Below are positions 59,745 to 64,000 of a stretch of DNA of 64,000 nucleotides, in pieces. The position numbers and the translations under genes are program-made. Position 1 is the stretch's first letter; every line of letters starts with the position of its first letter. The notes below the pieces were generated by a model that searched no databases, had not been told where the DNA came from, and saw nothing but the letters and a program-made list of their open reading frames with translations. Where the stretch lies: the NCBI GenBank assembly GCA_026874595.1, contig CM049307.1, positions 36,624,862 through 36,688,861 on the forward strand, written 5' to 3'. Source of the DNA: Sipunculus nudus. Taxonomy: Eukaryota > Annelida > Sipuncula > Golfingiida > Sipunculidae.

Positions 59745-61195
59745 TATCAGACCACACTCATGAAAGGTCACTCTCATAGATAGGTCATGACCCCAATTTC
59801 AATATACATCATCCCATAACCCATGTCTATGTATATATGCATAATATGAAAGAAATCTGACTGATAGTTTTTGACTTATAATGCTCACAGTACTGTAAAG
59901 TGGCAATGATGGGGTATTAAACGGCACGAAAACAAGTAAAAGAATAACAGGTGGCGCCATCTGTTTCCGGTACATGACATTACTATCCAAGATCTTCGGT
60001 TAAGTTGATTTTTGGACCAATCCATGCATCCCTGATTGAGAAATTAATGATTTTGTGTGATTTTCACCATATATGGCAATATTCAAGGTCAAGGTCACTC
60101 TCATAGAAAAGGTCATGACCCCAATTTCAATATACCTCATCCTCTAACCCATGTCTATGTATATGCATAATATGAAAGAAATCTGTCTGATAGTTTTTGA
60201 CTTATAATGCTCACAGTACTGTTAAGTGGCAATGATGGGGAATTAAACGGCACGAAAACAAGTAAAAGAATAACAGGTGGCGCTATCAGTTTCCGGTACA
60301 TGACAACACTATCCAAGATCTTCGGTCAACTTGATTTTTGGACCAATCAATGCATTCCTTATTGAGATATTAATGATTTTGTGTGATTTTCACCATATAT
60401 GGCAATATTCAAGGTCAAGGCCACTCTAATAGGAAAGGCCATGACCCCAATTTATATATACATCATCCCATAACCCATGTCTATGTATATGCATAATTTG
60501 AAAGAAATCTGTCAGATAGTTTTTGACTTATAATGCTCACAGTACTGTTAAGTGGCAAAGATGGGGGATATTAAACGGCACGAAAACAATAGAAGAATAA
60601 CAGGTGGCACCATCTGTTTCTGGTACATGACATTACTATCCAAGATCTTCGGTGAAGTTGATTTTTGGACCAATCCATGCATCCCTCATTGAGAAATTAA
60701 TGATTTTGTGGGATTTTCACCATATATGGCAATATTCAAGGTCAAGGCCACGTATTCTCATAGGAAAGGTCATGTCCCCAATTTAAATAAACATCATCCC
60801 ATAACCCATATCTATGTATATGCATAATATAAAAGAAATCTGTCCATTAGTTTTTGACTTGTAATGCTCACAGTACTGTCAAGTAGCAATTTTGGGGGTA
60901 TTAAACAGCACGAAAACAAGTAAAGAATAATAGGTGGCGCCACCAGTTTCTGGATCATGACAACCCTATCCATGATCTTCGGTCAACTTGATTTTGGGAT
61001 CAATCCATGCAAGATTTCTTGAGATATTTAAGAATTTGTGTGATTTTCCCCAAAACTGGACCTATTTAAGGTCAAGGACACTCTCCAAGTCAAGGTCATG
61101 ACCTTATTTTAAATAGGCGTTGTCCTCTCACCCATATCTATACATATACCAGATTTGGTAAAGATCCGTGAATTATTTTTTGAGTTATCGCACCA
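59745..61195. repeat. Tandem array, about 328-bp unit, five copies
   Basis: The landmark GGTCATGACCCCAATTT recurs near 59785, 60114, 60440, 60771 and 61097 (spacings 329, 326, 331, 326). Each unit also carries CCCATGTCTATGTATATGCA, then TTTTTGACTTATAATGCTCA, GGCACGAAAACAAGTAAA, ATCCAAGATCTTCGGT and CACCATATATGGCAATATTC. Copies 1-4 are alike; copy 5 is more diverged and cut short. Confidence 0.92.
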
Positions 61196-61209
61196 ACAAG
61201 ATTCATATA

Positions 61210-61289
61210 CATGCGGCGGCAGCAGCGGCGGCGGGGGCGGCGGGACCGGTATGAAAACATGGTATCCCCCGACTTTGTCTGGGGGATAC
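61210..61289 (+). repeat. (GGC)n tract followed by a perfect hairpin
   Basis: GCGGCGGCAGCAGCGGCGGC with more GGC units (about 61213-61245) is followed by GTATCCCCC (61262-61270), a 10-base loop, and its exact complement GGGGGATAC (61281-61289). It directly follows the 328-bp array and may be the end of the same element. Confidence 0.7.
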
Positions 61290-62173
61290 AATAAATGGAT
61301 CATTCCAGGGAATTGCAGCAATTCTATGCTCATATTCTTGCCAAGCCCAGATGCATTTGACAGTTGCATGATGGCATTAGCCTATATTTCCTACATATAA
61401 TGAACATTTGTCTTGTATCAGATCAATAAGTTCATGTGCAAAAAATCAGATAGAGAAAATTTGTATGTATGGCTTTGGTTTCATTAACTAATTGTGTCTA
61501 TCGTATTAAATAGGAGATCCCAGTCAATATAGGTTATATCCTTAAGATCATGGTAAGTTGCACATCAGCATTTGATACATGGCCAAACATATAAGATCTA
61601 TATATTCACCAGTTTGAATTATCATTATTGAAATGTAATTTATTTTGGATAATTCATGTTGCAGCTTTTTTTCAGTCAAGTAAAGAAATTAGTCCCTTAG
61701 AATTCACAAAAAGGAAATGCATTAATTTTATATATTTCCATGTTGCTATTAGGGCTAAAGGAGTACTCTAGTACGGGTTATTCTTACCGAGTACTCAAGT
61801 CTAAAACATTTGACTGGTGTATGTACATGCATATCTGAATATTACTGCAAATTTTCTGGCAGTCTGTAGGCATATTTATTCATTATTGTTGTTTGGCATA
61901 CGGCTCTAAACATATGCTAGTCAATTAAAAGAGGACCTCTTATGGCATATATTTATTCCTTTGTTGCAATAAACTTAAGCTGACAAAAGATAAATTTATG
62001 CATATTATCAAACTTCGTAGAATTATAACAGAAGGAACAATCCAAATATTTAGCAATGGCTTGTCACTCCAGGAAGCATACTTTTCTTTTCTTTTTTAAA
62101 TGTGACAAATAAAAACTTTTGTTTATGGCCTGTGCATACAATGATAAAGATGCAAATCCAGAAGCAAATCCTT
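61290..62173. other. Intergenic stretch with a possible transposon end
   Basis: No gene seen. GGGCTAAAGGAGTACTCTAG and an inverted GAGTACTC near 61750-61797 look like the decayed end of a DNA element. Confidence 0.3.
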
Positions 62174-62343
62174 CCCCCCCCCCCCCTTTTCAGCCATCCC
62201 AATCATAAAGGGTTTCAGACCAATTTTGGGGGCCTGGACCCATCTCTTTTTTTTTATCTGGGGACATTTTTATGTTGTTTTTTGTTCATTATTGCCCCTG
62301 GGTTGAACCCCTTTTTTTTATTAAAACCTGGACCCGCCACTGA
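62174..62343 (-). mobile_element. Remnant of a GGCGGATCCAG-type element
   Basis: The reverse complement begins CAGTGGCGGGTCCAGGTTTT and ends in a run of 13 G (C at 62174-62186). Similar layout to 20041-20193. Confidence 0.4.
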
Positions 62344-62919
62344 AAACATACCCCAATACAGCTAGTTGTTGGACAAGTATCTCCAAGCATGTGTATAATC
62401 CAGGTACAGGATGTAGTTGGGAGTAATGACAAAATCTTGAAAGCTGTTGCCAGACAGTTCCAAAAATTAATTCTCTGTAATATAAGCAGCAGGTGATTGA
62501 GGGAGACCCTTGTTATTACCTTGTTTCACTTTTCAGAAAGACATGATTTTTTAAAAAGGCCAAGCTTCAAGGACGGGAGGGTAAATTAGTTGTTCCTGAT
62601 CCGAATAATTCGCCTGATGTTCATCCACCAACCAGCAAGCAAGACTCCCAGTGTGTTGGTAACAATAATGTTTTAGAAATTTTAAGCTATTTATACACAG
62701 GCATAGGGGTAAGGAGAAAGAAGAATTTTATAACTGAATCTCCTCATTATATTGGATCAATTACGAGTTCAGTGAGACAGTGAACAGGGTTTCCAACTTG
62801 CACATAGACACTTCGTCATTTTTGGAAAACTGGGACTGGTTTTCAAATAAACATGCTCTTAAAATGAATACTTAACCGTCCTTGTTTTGATTTTGCAGTC
62901 AGGTTACAATTTGACAAAT

Positions 62920-62960
62920 CTTTCTCAAGTGGGAAAATATCTTTCTCAAGTGGGAAAATA
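62920..62960 (+). repeat. 21-bp direct duplication
   Basis: CTTTCTCAAGTGGGAAAATA occurs twice in a row with one base between copies. Confidence 0.85.
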
Positions 62961-63560
62961 GGGGTTAAAAGTAGTTATTGGTTTCCATACATCCTCGAGT
63001 ACCAGAGTTTGGAGATAAAAAGCAGTCCAAAGTTGTTGTAATGGGCGTTGTCCAGGTCAATGTTTCACCAGTTCAAATAGGGCAGTAAAAATTGGTGTTC
63101 TTTAGCACAATTCACAAGTCAATTGGAAAAGCTGACAATATATTACTTTATGCGCTTCTTCTCTTATGTAACATATTCTACCACTAAATTGGTCTTTTAG
63201 TCCATTCGCAGTCAATGCCTTTAAAGGGAGGAATACTAGTCAACCCTGGCTATGAAACCACAGCTCATTTGAGTCTATGCTCTTTACACAGCCCTTTACC
63301 TGGTAGTCACATCAGCAGTTTTAAACAGACAAACCCACCATCTGGTGTTTAAGTGCATCATAAACGGTCAAAGCAGGCAGCGGGAAAATAAGTAGCTTCT
63401 TTAGAAGCCAAGTTTTCTGCTGCCTCAGGAGTATAATTTCATTCAATCCAGCCACACAAGTTTTCTACACAAATGTTCATACACTGCTCCCTTTATCATG
63501 CAACTACCCTGATATATACATTAAGATCATAAGCAACAAAACTAATATTACAGGCAAAGG

Positions 63561-63566
63561 TTTATT
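63561..63566 (-). terminator. Poly(A) signal of the right-edge gene
   Basis: TTTATT on the plus strand, which is AATAAA on the minus strand, 17-22 bases after the stop codon at 63585-63583. Confidence 0.7.
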
Positions 63567-63582
63567 TCATCTCGACAAGTGA

Positions 63583-63732
63583 TTACTGGCGTGCTTTCCA
63601 TGCTGACAGAGGGCCCTTATCTGGTTTGTACTGTACACCAACACCATCTGGGATCAGTATACCATTTTGTCTCTTCTCAATGTAATCATCCCGCTCCCAC
63701 TTTGTGAATCCCCACTTGCTGGAGACGTAGAT
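63583..63732 (-). CDS. Last coding exon of an unidentified gene entering from the right edge
   Basis: After an acceptor TTATTTTACAG, an in-phase-0 exon of 150 bp encodes 49 residues and a TAA. It starts IYVSSKWGFTKWERDDYIEK and continues RQNGILIPDGVGVQYKPDKG then PLSAWKARQ. The composition (Trp and aromatic residues, charged, compact) is that of a conserved protein, and an AATAAA follows closely. I do not recognise the family; a small mitochondrial or ribosome-associated protein is only a guess. The remaining exons must lie at or beyond the right edge; none was confirmed in 63733-64000. Confidence 0.75.
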   Translation of the reverse strand: MYVSSKWGFTKWERDDYIEKRQNGILIPDGVGVQYKPDKGPLSAWKARQ

Positions 63733-64000
63733 CTGTAAAATAAATTCCATATTCAAAAACTCCTCAGACCTTAAACCCAGCACAGGTCTACAAACCACAT
63801 GCAGTTCATCCTTCTCTGTTGCTTACATCTTACATCTACATAAATGAAGCCTTGCATTAACTTGAAACTTTACTCAACCTGGAGAAAAGGCTGACCTCAT
63901 GACCCAAAAGGATGTTTGAAATATACTGGTTTTTAATCCCAGGTCTAGTGCATTCTATGTCTATTTCACTCTTGGTCTTCCTCACTACTTATCTTGAAAT

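Noticed and set aside
61109-61400. Pro-rich or Gly-rich frames around the GGC tract
   Set aside because: They translate the (GGC)n microsatellite and the end of the 328-bp tandem array.

Overview
This is a window of animal nuclear DNA: AT-rich, with split genes flanked by GT/AG introns, metazoan protein families (NUDCD3, GTF2H5, collagen plus EGF modules), and many AT microsatellites, poly-G/C runs and non-autonomous DNA transposons. The mix suggests a lophotrochozoan, most likely a bivalve mollusc. One dispersed repeat (an AGCTCAG...CTGAGCT start and a CAGCTGAG..CATGACCCATGGGTCACTTGTT-like end) resembles repeats I recall from mollusc genomes. The species cannot be named from sequence alone.

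Layout. Position 177-225 (minus) is a signal-peptide exon of a gene that runs off the left edge. Positions 226-12186 are mostly repeats, with two weak exon candidates (4142-4307 and 10085-10141, both minus). Positions 12187-28594 (minus) hold a complete 24-coding-exon gene whose joined exons encode 1237 residues: signal peptide, short two-cysteine segment, an uninterrupted Gly-X-Y helix of 308 triplets, four EGF-like modules (two incomplete), one transmembrane helix and a basic cytoplasmic tail. All its internal exons are phase 1-1, and the 15 central collagen exons sum to exactly 71 x 36 bp. Positions 28595-44501 have no convincing coding exon, but contain two structured transposon-like elements (36319-38081 and the foldback element 40180-41669).

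Positions 44502-47531 (minus) carry a complete two-exon GTF2H5 (TFIIH subunit, 70 aa). Positions 47731-56472 (plus) carry a complete eight-exon NUDCD3 (388 aa). Their start codons lie 199 bp apart, head to head, around a perfect CRE palindrome, so the interval probably works as a bidirectional promoter. Downstream of NUDCD3 come a dispersed repeat (56898-58809), a tandem array with a period of about 328 bp (59745-61195), and at the right edge the last coding exon of an unidentified minus-strand gene (63583-63732) with a poly(A) signal.

The genes do not form a single pathway. The collagen gene would act at the cell surface or in the matrix. GTF2H5 serves nucleotide-excision repair and transcription, and NUDCD3 is an HSP90-type co-chaperone. 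The most novel item is the type I membrane-anchored, EGF-bearing, uninterrupted collagen with its 36-bp exon quantisation.
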